54,997 nucleotides of DNA from an uncultured Clostridia bacterium (lineage in GTDB: Bacteria; Bacillota; Clostridia; Oscillospirales; Acutalibacteraceae): NCBI GenBank assembly GCA_937884975.1, contig CAKZZS010000065.1, forward strand, positions 1-54,997, given 5' to 3'. The notes under the pieces are model-generated. The model did not search any database. It was not told the DNA's origin and worked only from the letters and a program-made list of their open reading frames with translations. Within the stretch, counting starts at the first letter, position 1, and each line of letters starts with the position of its first letter. Below, in pieces: positions 16,999 through 25,108 of the stretch. Position numbers and translations under genes: made by a program.

Positions 16999-17027
16999 TT
17001 GACTATTCTCTTATTTAATGATAGAAT
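16999..17027 (+). promoter_or_regulatory. Promoter of the candidate small RNA
   Basis: TTGACT (16999-17004), a 17-base spacer and TAGAAT (17022-17027). The predicted start (about 17034) coincides with the first base of the long inverted repeat. Confidence 0.7.
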
Positions 17028-17033
17028 AAATTT

Positions 17034-17207
17034 GCCAAATAATTACACAAGTGAATATTTTAGCAGTAATTGCCGTATGCTATTTTTATCTCTTTTGATA
17101 AAAATGCATGCTCTAATTTGCATATGGTATTACTGCATATCTGTGTAATTGTTTGGCGACAGTTGGGCTTGCGTTTTTGGCGTACAGCTTAGCTGTACGC
17201 ATTTTTT
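17034..17207 (+). ncRNA. Candidate structured small RNA or regulatory leader (unclassified)
   Basis: The region folds into one long interrupted rod. Outer stem 17034-17049 with 17142-17157 (16 pairs, one G-U); asymmetric internal loop of 13 and 5 bases; second stem 17063-17080 with 17120-17136 (with G-U pairs and a bulge); apical hairpin TTTTTATC/GATAAAAA at 17083-17104. An intrinsic terminator ends at about 17207. A sigma-A promoter sits exactly upstream. It could be an independent small RNA of about 170 bases or a leader of the zinc-ribbon gene that starts at 17226. The rod shape recalls 6S RNA, but the loop lies too near the ends for a confident match. Confidence 0.5.
17180..17207 (+). terminator. 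Intrinsic terminator of the candidate small RNA
   Basis: GCGTACAGCT and AGCTGTACGC (17180-17200) are perfectly complementary and are followed by ATTTTTT. It lies only 19 bases before the next start codon, so readthrough would decide expression of that gene. Confidence 0.8.
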
Positions 17208-17225
17208 ATTAAAGGAGATAAGAAA

Positions 17226-18071
17226 ATGAAATGTCAAAACTGCGGCGCCGAAATCGGCAACAGCAAAACCTGTGAGTATTGCGGTTCTAAAATAACCGCT
17301 GAAATGCAAAAAGAGCAAGAGCAACTTAACAAGATAGGTTGTCCTAAATGCGGGAGTTCCAATATTTCATTCAGAAGAGAAAATCAAGGCGAATTCAACG
17401 ACAAAAAGTCCAAACAAATTGTAACCAGAACCGTCGGCGTATGCAATGACTGCGGCGCGACTTGGTTCACAGACGAAGAAAAGAAGAAAAGAAAAACTTG
17501 GCTATGGGTTTTAGGTTGGATTTTCATTTTCCCACTTCCCCTCACACTGATACTCCTAAAAAAGAAAGATATGAAGCCGTGGCTGAAATACGGAATTATA
17601 GCGGTAGCGTGGATTCTGTATTTAATATTGGCTTTCAGCGGCAACGGAACAGATAAACCCGTTGACACAAATCCAACAACAAACCCCTCTCAAATTGAAA
17701 CAACTACAGACGCCAAAGATACAACCGAAAATACAACCGAGGAAGAATCCTCCGCTGAAGACGAATCAAACGAAGAAACCGAAGAGAGCGCCGGTGAACT
17801 GACAGGAATTCGACCCGAAATAAAAGAAGCCCTTGAGGACTATGAGGCATTCTTTGATGAGTATATTGCATTTATGGAAAAATATGAAAACTCCGATAAC
17901 ACAGCCGCGATGTTAGTTGATTACGCCGAGTATATGCAAAAATATTCCGAAGCAATGGACGGTCTTGACAAAATGGATGATATGGAAATGTCACCCGAAG
18001 AAGACGCATTATACACAGAAACAATGGTACGAGTAAATGCAAAGCTCGCAAAATACGCTTATTCAAACTGA
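17226..18071 (+). CDS. Zinc-ribbon membrane protein with acidic linker, uncharacterised
   Basis: A 281-residue protein. Residues 1-25 hold a zinc ribbon (CQNCGAEI and CEYCGSKI). A second CPKCGSSN/CNDCGATWF ribbon lies at about 39-80. Two hydrophobic segments follow near 92-110 and 118-137, then a Thr/Glu-rich linker. The C-terminal helical region, from GIRPEIKEALEDYEAFFDEY onward, resembles DUF6591-type domains. The topology suggests cytosolic ribbons and a short helical hairpin in the membrane. Function unknown. The ribosome site AAAGGAG is just after the small-RNA terminator. Confidence 0.75.
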   Translation: MKCQNCGAEIGNSKTCEYCGSKITAEMQKEQEQLNKIGCPKCGSSNISFRRENQGEFNDKKSKQIVTRTVGVCNDCGATWFTDEEKKKRKTWLWVLGWIFIFPLPLTLILLKKKDMKPWLKYGIIAVAWILYLILAFSGNGTDKPVDTNPTTNPSQIETTTDAKDTTENTTEEESSAEDESNEETEESAGELTGIRPEIKEALEDYEAFFDEYIAFMEKYENSDNTAAMLVDYAEYMQKYSEAMDGLDKMDDMEMSPEEDALYTETMVRVNAKLAKYAYSN

Positions 18072-18090
18072 TGAATAAGTAATCCTCCTA

Positions 18091-18125
18091 AAAAGGGAGC
18101 AGGGTTCAAACGCCTGCTCCCTTTT
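18091..18125 (+). terminator. Intrinsic terminator after the zinc-ribbon gene
   Basis: AAAAGGGAGCAGG pairs perfectly with CCTGCTCCCTTTT around a 9-base loop, followed by ATTATT. Confidence 0.85.
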
Positions 18126-18250
18126 ATTATTACGGGTGGGCGCAGAGACTCGCTCCTATACAGTGTAATAATCATTCTCATACCCTGTAGGGGTCGGAAG
18201 CGTAGCTTCCCCGAAATTTTAACATTATTCATTCTTAAATCTTCAGTCTT
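18126..18250. other. Non-coding spacer between convergent genes
   Basis: No credible gene. It contains a small hairpin GGAAGCGTAGCTTCC near 18197-18211 within a GTAGGGGTCGG context. A stretch at about 18293-18320 (GAGATTCTTCGCTTCGCTC) resembles short intergenic repeats seen in Clostridia. Confidence 0.4.
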
Positions 18251-18255
18251 AAATA

Positions 18256-18286
18256 AAAAGAAGTCCTTACCTAAAGGGCTTCTTTT
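18256..18286 (-). terminator. Terminator downstream of lysC
   Basis: AAAAGAAGTCC and AGGGCTTCTTTT form a stem with T-runs on both strands. It serves the leftward hom-lysC unit. Confidence 0.7.
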
Positions 18287-18334
18287 TTTGGTTGAGATTC
18301 TTCGCTTCGCTCAGAATGACAAACAATTATTCAC

Positions 18335-19546
18335 TTATTTTCTTTCCTCAAAAAATGCCTTATGAACTGCCTCAACTGCCTTGTCGGCGTCTGCCGCGTC
18401 AATAAGAACGGAAATCTTAATTTCACTTGTGGCTATCATTTCAATATTGATGTTCTGCTCATAAAGAGCCTCAAACATTCTTGAAGCTGTGCCGGGGTGC
18501 GACTCCATACCTGCGCCGACAACAGAAACCTTTGCAACGTTTGTGTCGCACGCAATATTGCTTTCCTCAATGCTGAATATGTTGCCGACCGCTTCCATAG
18601 CCGCCTCGGCGTTGTCCTTCGAAACGGTAAAGGTAATATCCTTTGTACCGTCACGTCCTACCGACTGTAAGATAATGCCGACATTGATTTTCTTTTGAGC
18701 CAGCTTTGCGAAAAGCTTAAATGCAATACCGGGTGTATTTGGTATATTTGTAACTGCAATTCTTGCGACGTCCGTATCCTTTGTAACGCCTCTTATAAGC
18801 ATTTTTTCCATTTTTGTAACCTCCTTGACAACTGTTCCGGGAACCTTTGTAAGACTTGAAAGCACCTCTAACTCAACGTTATACTTTTTCGCCATTTCAA
18901 CCGAGCGGTTATTTAAAACCTGCGCGCCGAGCGTTGCGAGCTCAAGCATTTCGTCATAAGTAATTTCCTTAAGCTTAATGGCGTCGGGAATTTTTCTCGG
19001 GTCGGCTGTGAAAACGCCCTCAACGTCCGTAAAAATCTGGCAGCGGTCCGCGTGCATTGCGGCTGCAATTGCCACCGCCGACGTGTCGCTTCCGCCCCTG
19101 CCGAGAGTGGTTATATCGTCGTATTTATTAAGTCCCTGGAAGCCTGCGACTACAACTATGTTGTGTCTGTCAAGCTCCGCGATAATTCTTGAAGTGTCAA
19201 TTTTCTTGATTCTCGCCTTTGAATAAGCGGAATCCGTAGTCATACCTGCCTGCCAGCCGAGAAGCGAAACAACAGGACAGCCGAGCTTTTCAATAGCCAT
19301 GGCGAGAAGCGCAATTGACATCTGCTCGCCTGCGGAAAGGAGCATATCCATTTCGCGCTTTGAAGCCTTCGGGTTTATCTCAGCCGCTTTTTCAATAAGG
19401 TCGTCCGTCGTATCGCCCTGCGCGGAAACAACAACCACAACGTCATTACCCTTGCGGTAGGTGTCCGTAACAATTGCAGCGACATTCATTACTCTTTCGA
19501 CGTCCGCGACTGACGAGCCGCCGAATTTCTGAACTATCAAAGCCAT
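18335..19546 (-). CDS. lysC: Aspartate kinase
   Basis: Phosphorylates aspartate to start lysine, threonine and methionine synthesis. The 403-residue protein begins at ATG 19546 (MALIVQKFGGSSVAD). The in-frame TTG seven codons earlier overlaps the hom stop and lacks the purine-rich site. The kinase domain has KFGGSS, GRGGSDTSAVA and FTDVEGVFTADPR. Two ACT domains form the C-terminal third (ITNIPNTPG-like and VSVVGAGMESHPGTA segments) and normally bind lysine or threonine for feedback inhibition. It is downstream of hom in the same operon. Confidence 0.96.
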   Translation of the reverse strand: MALIVQKFGGSSVADVERVMNVAAIVTDTYRKGNDVVVVVSAQGDTTDDLIEKAAEINPKASKREMDMLLSAGEQMSIALLAMAIEKLGCPVVSLLGWQAGMTTDSAYSKARIKKIDTSRIIAELDRHNIVVVAGFQGLNKYDDITTLGRGGSDTSAVAIAAAMHADRCQIFTDVEGVFTADPRKIPDAIKLKEITYDEMLELATLGAQVLNNRSVEMAKKYNVELEVLSSLTKVPGTVVKEVTKMEKMLIRGVTKDTDVARIAVTNIPNTPGIAFKLFAKLAQKKINVGIILQSVGRDGTKDITFTVSKDNAEAAMEAVGNIFSIEESNIACDTNVAKVSVVGAGMESHPGTASRMFEALYEQNINIEMIATSEIKISVLIDAADADKAVEAVHKAFFEERK

Positions 19547-19563
19547 ATTCTTTCCCCCGTATA

Positions 19564-20799
19564 TCAATAATCCGTAACAGGAATAAGTGATTTTATTTCA
19601 ACCGACTCAATATTTCCGAGCTTTTGACGAAGGTCTCTTTCACATATCTCCCCTGTCACAAAGGCAAACTCGTCGGAACGCTGATTATTTCTTTCAAGCA
19701 CCTTAATTCCGCCTATAGCCCTTTCAAGCTCGGCAAGTGAGCCGTCATTAACATTATATGCTCTTACATAAAAGCGTGAGGGCAAAAGGAAATTGTCGGC
19801 GACAAAATCCCTTTCGTTTTTGGCCCAGGGAATCATTTTTGTTCTGCCGTAATTCCTGACGCAGTCAATTACGTCGGCAACAACCGCGCTCGCAGTGGGA
19901 AGCTTTCCTGCGCCCCTGCCGTAGAAGACCGCGTCGCCCAGAGCGTTGCCCCTTACAAGAATTGCGTTGAACACGCCCGATGTAGTTGCAAGCTGACTTT
20001 TATCAAGAATAACGGACGGACGGACCTGAACGCAAATTCTTCCGTCGTTGAGCTTTTTGGCAGAGCCGATAAGCTTTATAACGCCGCCGAAGCTTTTAAC
20101 AAATTCAACATCCTCAAGCGTTATATCCCTTATGCCGCAGGTATAAACCTGGTCGGGATAAATATGTTTACCGAAGGCGAGGTCGGCAAGAATACAAATC
20201 TTTCTTCCGGCGTCAATGCCCTCAATATCCGCAGTCGGGTCCTTTTCGGCGTACCCTTTTTTCTGCGCCTCGTTAAGCGCCTCGTCAAGAGAAGCGCCGC
20301 TTTCTATCATCCTTGTGAGAATATAGTTGGTCGTGCCGTTGAGAATACCGGCAATTTCAATAATTTCGTTTGCCGAAAGGCAGTTGTTTATGGGTCTTAT
20401 AATCGGTATTCCGCCGCCGACCGACGCCTCAAACATATAATTTGCGTTATTTTCCTTTGCAAGTAAAAGAAGCTCATATCCCTTTTGGGCGACAAGCTCT
20501 TTATTTGAGGTAACTACGCTTTTTCCCTTTGAAAGAAGCTGCGAGGTGAATTCGTAGGCAGGGTGAACTCCGCCCATGGTTTCAACTACGACGCCTATTT
20601 CGCTGTCGTTAAGTATATCGTTAAAGTCCTTTGTAAACTTATCCGCATTCGGGTCAGACGGGAAATCCCTGATATCAAGTATTGTCTTAAGCTCTAATTC
20701 TTCAAGGCTGTTACGGCAGACAATAGTGTCATGATTTTTCATAAGCACTTCCACAACGCCGCTTCCGACGGTACCGTAACCGATTACCGCAACCTTCAT
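19564..20799 (-). CDS. hom: Homoserine dehydrogenase
   Basis: Reduces aspartate semialdehyde to homoserine, with NAD(P)H. The 411-residue protein starts at ATG 20799 (MKVAVIGYGTVGSG), preceded by AGGAAG; a longer in-frame start has no ribosome site. The Rossmann glycine motif is GYGTVGSG. The catalytic region includes VTSNKELVAQ, FEASVGGGIPII and GILNGTTNYIL with ADPTADIEGIDAGRK. An ACT domain occupies the last 80 residues. The operon with lysC commits aspartate to the threonine/methionine branch. Confidence 0.96.
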   Translation of the reverse strand: MKVAVIGYGTVGSGVVEVLMKNHDTIVCRNSLEELELKTILDIRDFPSDPNADKFTKDFNDILNDSEIGVVVETMGGVHPAYEFTSQLLSKGKSVVTSNKELVAQKGYELLLLAKENNANYMFEASVGGGIPIIRPINNCLSANEIIEIAGILNGTTNYILTRMIESGASLDEALNEAQKKGYAEKDPTADIEGIDAGRKICILADLAFGKHIYPDQVYTCGIRDITLEDVEFVKSFGGVIKLIGSAKKLNDGRICVQVRPSVILDKSQLATTSGVFNAILVRGNALGDAVFYGRGAGKLPTASAVVADVIDCVRNYGRTKMIPWAKNERDFVADNFLLPSRFYVRAYNVNDGSLAELERAIGGIKVLERNNQRSDEFAFVTGEICERDLRQKLGNIESVEIKSLIPVTDY

Positions 20800-20951
20800 A
20801 AACTCACTTCCTATCCTTTGAAAATTCCCGTTTGAAGCCATTTTTTAATATATGGCAAAAAATTATGGAATATATAATAACACAAAAATTCGATTATTAA
20901 AAGATTTTTTATTAAATTTCTTCTAATTTATTATTTTTTTGCCATAATTCA

Positions 20952-20980
20952 TTGTCTAATTACAAAAAATAGTATAGAAT
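20952..20980 (+). promoter_or_regulatory. Promoter of the permease-CpsB unit
   Basis: TTGTCT (20952-20957), 17 bases, TAGAAT (20975-20980), in an AT-rich divergent intergenic region. Confidence 0.65.
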
Positions 20981-21042
20981 ATATAATAACATTTATAATT
21001 ATAATATTATTTTTTACATTGCCTTTTGGCGTGGAGGACACT

Positions 21043-22245
21043 ATGAACGAAGTTGAAAGAAAAAGAAAGTTTATAATTGACGTAGTGTATATTGCAATTC
21101 TTATTGTGCTTTTCTATATTTTTATGCACTACGGCTTCGGTCTTTTTATGCCGTTTGTATTTGCATTCTTTGTGGCAATTTGCCTTCAGAGACCCGTCAA
21201 TTTCCTTGTCAGAAAAACTCCGCTCAAACGCGGTGCGATTTCAACAATTCTTGTACTGCTTCTTGTTTTTATTGCCATTGCCGTTGTAAGTCTTATCGGC
21301 GCAAGGGTTGTTTCGGAATTCAAGGGCTTTTTCCAGTTTTTGATGTCAAAATTCGAAAACGTCCCCGAATTTATTGTCCAGATTAAAAAGTGGTTTGCCA
21401 ATAACCTCAATTTCCTTCCCGACAGCGTAAAAACCACGCTTTCCGATTCGATTACCAATTTCCTTCACAACACCTTTGTTTCTGCCGAACAGGTTGAAAA
21501 GAGCGCATCCTCCTCATCCTTCAGCGTCGGAAGCCTCCTTTCGCCGATTATGTCAATATTAAGCTCGGCAAAGCAGATTCCCTTTGTCCTTGTAGGAATT
21601 CTTGTTTCAATTATCACCTGTTGCTTTATGACCTCGGATTACCCGAATATCAGGGATTTTATTCTCAACCAGTTTTCCGAAGAAAAAAGCAGCAAGATTA
21701 TAAAAGCAAAAAGGCTTGTGTTCTCGTTCCTGGGTAAAATGGGCAAGGCTTACGCGCTCATTCTTACAATTACCTTTGTTGAGCTGGTTATAGGTCTTTC
21801 GTTGCTTTCGGTTCTCAATATCTACACGGGCGGATACATTGTTATTATCGCCCTGCTCACGGCGATAATCGATATTATCCCCGTTCTCGGCACAGGCTCC
21901 GTTCTTATTCCCTGGGCAGTTATTTCGTTCATTACGGGAAACTATGCTCTTGGTGTAGGCTTACTCATTGTATACGCAATTATTACGGTTATCCGTCAGG
22001 TTATTGAACCGAAGCTTGTTGCAGGTCAGCTCGGTCTTCCGCCGTTCCTTACGCTTATGGCAATGTATATCGGCTCCCAGATTTTCGGCGTACTCGGCAT
22101 CTTCCTGCTTCCGCTTTCAATTATCACTATAAAGGCTCTTAACGACGAGGGAATTATTCACCTTTACAAGCCGCTGAAGAAAAAGGAAGCGGTTGTTAAA
22201 GAAGCGGATTCGGTTCAGGAAAAGGGCGGTGAAGATAATGGTTGA
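21043..22245 (+). CDS. AI-2E (PerM/YtvI) family transporter
   Basis: A 400-residue multi-pass membrane protein with the family layout. N-terminal helices lie near residues 10-75. A loop domain of about 100 residues follows, then five or more helices from about 165 on, including the conserved AIIDIIPVLGTGSVLIPW segment and a GLLIVYAIITVIRQVIEPKLVAGQLGLPP-type region. Members export small molecules, and one branch is sodium/proton linked; substrate here is unknown. ATG at 21043 follows GGAGG with 5-base spacing, favoured over the upstream in-frame start. The end overlaps the cpsB-like gene by eight bases. Confidence 0.88.
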   Translation: MNEVERKRKFIIDVVYIAILIVLFYIFMHYGFGLFMPFVFAFFVAICLQRPVNFLVRKTPLKRGAISTILVLLLVFIAIAVVSLIGARVVSEFKGFFQFLMSKFENVPEFIVQIKKWFANNLNFLPDSVKTTLSDSITNFLHNTFVSAEQVEKSASSSSFSVGSLLSPIMSILSSAKQIPFVLVGILVSIITCCFMTSDYPNIRDFILNQFSEEKSSKIIKAKRLVFSFLGKMGKAYALILTITFVELVIGLSLLSVLNIYTGGYIVIIALLTAIIDIIPVLGTGSVLIPWAVISFITGNYALGVGLLIVYAIITVIRQVIEPKLVAGQLGLPPFLTLMAMYIGSQIFGVLGIFLLPLSIITIKALNDEGIIHLYKPLKKKEAVVKEADSVQEKGGEDNG

Positions 22246-22981
22246 TATGCACTGCCATATTCTTCACGGAATAGATGACGGCGCAAGAACAATTGACGAC
22301 GCTCTTTCCCTTTGTCATATTGCGCAGCGTCAGGGCATTACGGATATTATCGTAACGCCGCATTTTGCGGATTACGAAAAGGTCGAAAGCTTTGTAAGAT
22401 ACCGTGACAATAAGCTTGAGGAGCTTAAAATCGAGCTTGAAGCAGAGGAGTCCGAGCTTCGGCTCTTCGCGGGGTGCGAGCTTTATCTTGACGAAATAAT
22501 TTTTTCCGCTCCCGACCTTGATGCCGTGACTCTCAACAACAGCCGTTATATGCTTTGCGAGTTCTCGCTTTCGGGCTTTGACTGTGATGAGGCTTTAAGC
22601 TGGATAGACGAGCTTATAAGACGTGACTATGTTCCCATCCTTGCCCATCCCGAAAGATACGAAACCTTTTTGAGAGTGCCTGAATTCATCAATGAATTTG
22701 CTCAAAGGAACATTCTTTTCCAGGTAAACGCCGATTCCCTTACAGGCGGCAACGGAAAAAAATGCTTTGCGCTCGCGTGCGAAATGCTTCGGCTGAACCT
22801 TGTCGATTTCATCGGAAGTGACGCGCATTCGCCGAAATACAGACCCAACGATCTTCTCAACAAGACCGAATACTTCCCCGATTTCATTGACAACGAAACT
22901 CTTGAAAAACTGCTTAACGAGAATCCCGAGCTTGTTATTGCGGACAGGAAAATCATTCTGCCCGAAAGGGGCGTCATTTAA
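22238..22981 (+). CDS. CpsB/YwqE-type PHP-domain tyrosine-protein phosphatase
   Basis: A 247-residue PHP-fold metal-dependent phosphatase. Metal ligands are visible in MVDMHCHILHGIDDGA, TPHFADYE, FAGCELYLDE, LAHPERYE and IGSDAHSPKYRP. Family members dephosphorylate bacterial tyrosine kinases that control capsule or exopolysaccharide assembly. The sugar transferase two genes downstream fits that role. No tyrosine kinase or Wzz gene is present here, so partners must be elsewhere. The ATG at 22238 overlaps the permease 3' end. Confidence 0.88.
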   Translation: MVDMHCHILHGIDDGARTIDDALSLCHIAQRQGITDIIVTPHFADYEKVESFVRYRDNKLEELKIELEAEESELRLFAGCELYLDEIIFSAPDLDAVTLNNSRYMLCEFSLSGFDCDEALSWIDELIRRDYVPILAHPERYETFLRVPEFINEFAQRNILFQVNADSLTGGNGKKCFALACEMLRLNLVDFIGSDAHSPKYRPNDLLNKTEYFPDFIDNETLEKLLNENPELVIADRKIILPERGVI

Positions 22982-22994
22982 CATAAAAGTAAAA

Positions 22995-23023
22995 TTGATT
23001 TTTATGTCAATATATAGTATAAT
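22995..23023 (+). promoter_or_regulatory. Promoter of the cyclase-family gene
   Basis: TTGATT (22995-23000), 17 bases, TATAAT (23018-23023), followed by GGAGGTG and the ATG at 23047. Confidence 0.75.
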
Positions 23024-23046
23024 GTTCTGTATCGGAGGTGTGTTTT

Positions 23047-23661
23047 ATGCCATCTATTGAGATAATCGATATTTCACGCGGTATTTTATCGAGTGAACTC
23101 TACCCGGGAGACCCCGAGGCAAGAATCGAAAAATACAGAGAAATAGGTAAGGGTTCGGCTTATAACCTCTCAAAGCTGACAACGGGCCTTCATAACGGCA
23201 CCCACGTTGACGCCCCGTTACACTTTTTCAGTGACGGAAGCTCGATTGACGAAATCGGGCTTGAAACCTTCATCGGTCCGTGTACGGTAATTGAAACGCC
23301 TGCAGGTCTTCTGACCGGCGCTGACGTTGAAAAGCTTTTCCCGAGGGTTTGCGACCGAGTTCTTTTAAAGGGCAAGGGCAGAACCTTTATTCACCCGAGC
23401 GCGGCGAGTGAAATCGCCTTTCGCGGCTGTAAGCTTTTGGGCATCGATTCGCTTTCAATTGAACCCACCGACTCCGACGGCAGCGCTCACCGCTTTCTTT
23501 TAGGCGAAAATGTCGCGTTGCTTGAAGGGCTTAACCTTTCAAATGTCAATGAGGGCGAATACTTTTTGACGGCTCAACCTATTCTTGTTGAAGGAGCCGA
23601 AGCGGCAATGTGCCGCGCGGCGCTTATCAAGGGTCATATCTTCTGGAGCGGCAGCCGTTAA
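23047..23661 (+). CDS. Cyclase-family (kynurenine formamidase-like) metal hydrolase
   Basis: A 204-residue protein of the cyclase/KynB family. Its signature is HNGTHVDAPLHFF, where the His and Asp residues bind zinc. Related enzymes hydrolyse N-formylkynurenine or similar amides, but no tryptophan-degradation genes lie nearby, so the true substrate is unknown. The ATG at 23047 follows GGAGGTGTTTT. It has its own promoter and is 22 bases from the sugar-transferase gene, so it may be co-transcribed with it. Confidence 0.85.
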   Translation: MPSIEIIDISRGILSSELYPGDPEARIEKYREIGKGSAYNLSKLTTGLHNGTHVDAPLHFFSDGSSIDEIGLETFIGPCTVIETPAGLLTGADVEKLFPRVCDRVLLKGKGRTFIHPSAASEIAFRGCKLLGIDSLSIEPTDSDGSAHRFLLGENVALLEGLNLSNVNEGEYFLTAQPILVEGAEAAMCRAALIKGHIFWSGSR

Positions 23662-23683
23662 AGGACGGCAAAGGGAGTTATAA

Positions 23684-25108
23684 ATGAAAAGAAAAAATGA
23701 GTACAAGGGCATTTACACCACGTTTACAATGCTTTTGAATATAGCCGTTATTACGGGAATGTACGCCTACGTCTGGTACACTTTTTACAGACGCATTATG
23801 GGCAACAATATTTTCAGAGGTCCGGGTAATCTTCTTGTAATCGCTGTTTACGCGGCTCTTTATATCATTCTTCAGAACGTCTACGGCGGCTTTAAGATAG
23901 GTCACCTTAAGCTGTCCGACGTGCTTTTTGCAGGGCTTCTTGCAAACCTTATAAATACGGCGTTCGCCTACGCGCAGATTTGCCTTATCGCCGGAGCAGT
24001 GGTTCAGCCGACTCCGCTTATTTTCCTGTTCTTCGCCGATATTGCGGTGCTTGTGCTTTGGGGAATGTTTGCGGACCTGCTTTTCTACCGACTTTTCCCG
24101 CCGAGAGAAATTCTCCTTATCGTCGGCAATGAGCACTACTACAAGCTGCGAAGCAACTTTGAATCAAGATATGAGAAGTTCCAGATAGCGGAGGATATTT
24201 CAATTGCAGACTCCGACCTTGAAACGATAAAGCAAAAGGCTCTTCAGTACGGCTCGGTCATCCTTTACGATATTGAAGCGAAGAACAGAAACATTCTTCT
24301 TAAATTCTGCTTTGAAAATTCCGTAAGGGTTTACGTTACGCCTAAAATTTCCGATGTAATTATGCGCGGCGGCTCGGTTGTTGATTTATTTGACACTCCG
24401 CTTGTACTGTGCCGTAATTTCGGACTGACGTTTGGTCAGAGACTGGTGAAAAGAGCAATGGATATTGCCCTCTCGCTTTTCGGAATTATCGTCGCTTCAC
24501 CGATTATGCTTTTAATTGCGGTTGCAATTAAAATTGAGGACGGAGGTCCCGTTTTCTTCAAGCAGAAGAGAGCGACTCTTGACAACACCTCATTTAAAAT
24601 ACTTAAGTTCAGAAGTATGGTAGTTGACGCCGATAAGGACGGCTTCAAGGGCGCAACCTCAAACGATAAGAGAATCACCAAGGTCGGCAAGCTCATCCGT
24701 CCGTTCAGGCTTGACGAGCTTCCGCAGCTTTTCAATATACTTAAGGGCGATATGAGCGTTGTCGGTCCGAGACCCGAAAGAGTTGAGCATATGAAGGCTT
24801 ACACCTCGGAAATTCCCGAGTTTCCCTTCAGGCTCAAGGTCAAGGGCGGTCTTACCGGCTACGCGCAGGTTTACGGCAAATATAACACCACGCCGCTGGA
24901 CAAGCTTAAGCTTGACCTTATATATATTCAGAATTATTCATTACGGCTTGACATCAAGCTGCTTTTGATGACATTAAAAATAGCTTTCCAGAAGGAGAGC
25001 ACCGAAGGCTTTGATGAAAAGGAAACGAAAAAGATTTTCCAGAACTACATTAAAGCCCAGGAAGAAAGCAAACCCAAAACGGAGGAAAAGAAAAATGAGA
25101 AGGATTAA
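23684..25108 (+). CDS. Undecaprenyl-phosphate sugar-1-phosphate transferase
   Basis: Starts polysaccharide or glycan synthesis by moving a sugar-1-phosphate onto undecaprenyl phosphate at the inner face of the membrane. The 474-residue protein has four N-terminal membrane helices (about 1-150), a nucleotide-binding-like middle domain and a helix near 260-280. The C-terminal bacterial sugar transferase domain has KQKRATLDN, KILKFRSM, RLDELPQLFNILKGDMS, VGPRPE and KGGLTGYAQV. The specific sugar cannot be read. The expected glycosyltransferase cluster is not in this window. Confidence 0.9.
   Translation: MKRKNEYKGIYTTFTMLLNIAVITGMYAYVWYTFYRRIMGNNIFRGPGNLLVIAVYAALYIILQNVYGGFKIGHLKLSDVLFAGLLANLINTAFAYAQICLIAGAVVQPTPLIFLFFADIAVLVLWGMFADLLFYRLFPPREILLIVGNEHYYKLRSNFESRYEKFQIAEDISIADSDLETIKQKALQYGSVILYDIEAKNRNILLKFCFENSVRVYVTPKISDVIMRGGSVVDLFDTPLVLCRNFGLTFGQRLVKRAMDIALSLFGIIVASPIMLLIAVAIKIEDGGPVFFKQKRATLDNTSFKILKFRSMVVDADKDGFKGATSNDKRITKVGKLIRPFRLDELPQLFNILKGDMSVVGPRPERVEHMKAYTSEIPEFPFRLKVKGGLTGYAQVYGKYNTTPLDKLKLDLIYIQNYSLRLDIKLLLMTLKIAFQKESTEGFDEKETKKIFQNYIKAQEESKPKTEEKKNEKD

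Noticed and set aside
17034..17207. Confident 6S RNA call
   Set aside because: The stem-bubble-stem outline is similar, but the internal loop starts only 16 bases from the 5' end and the 3' side is short; left as an unclassified candidate.
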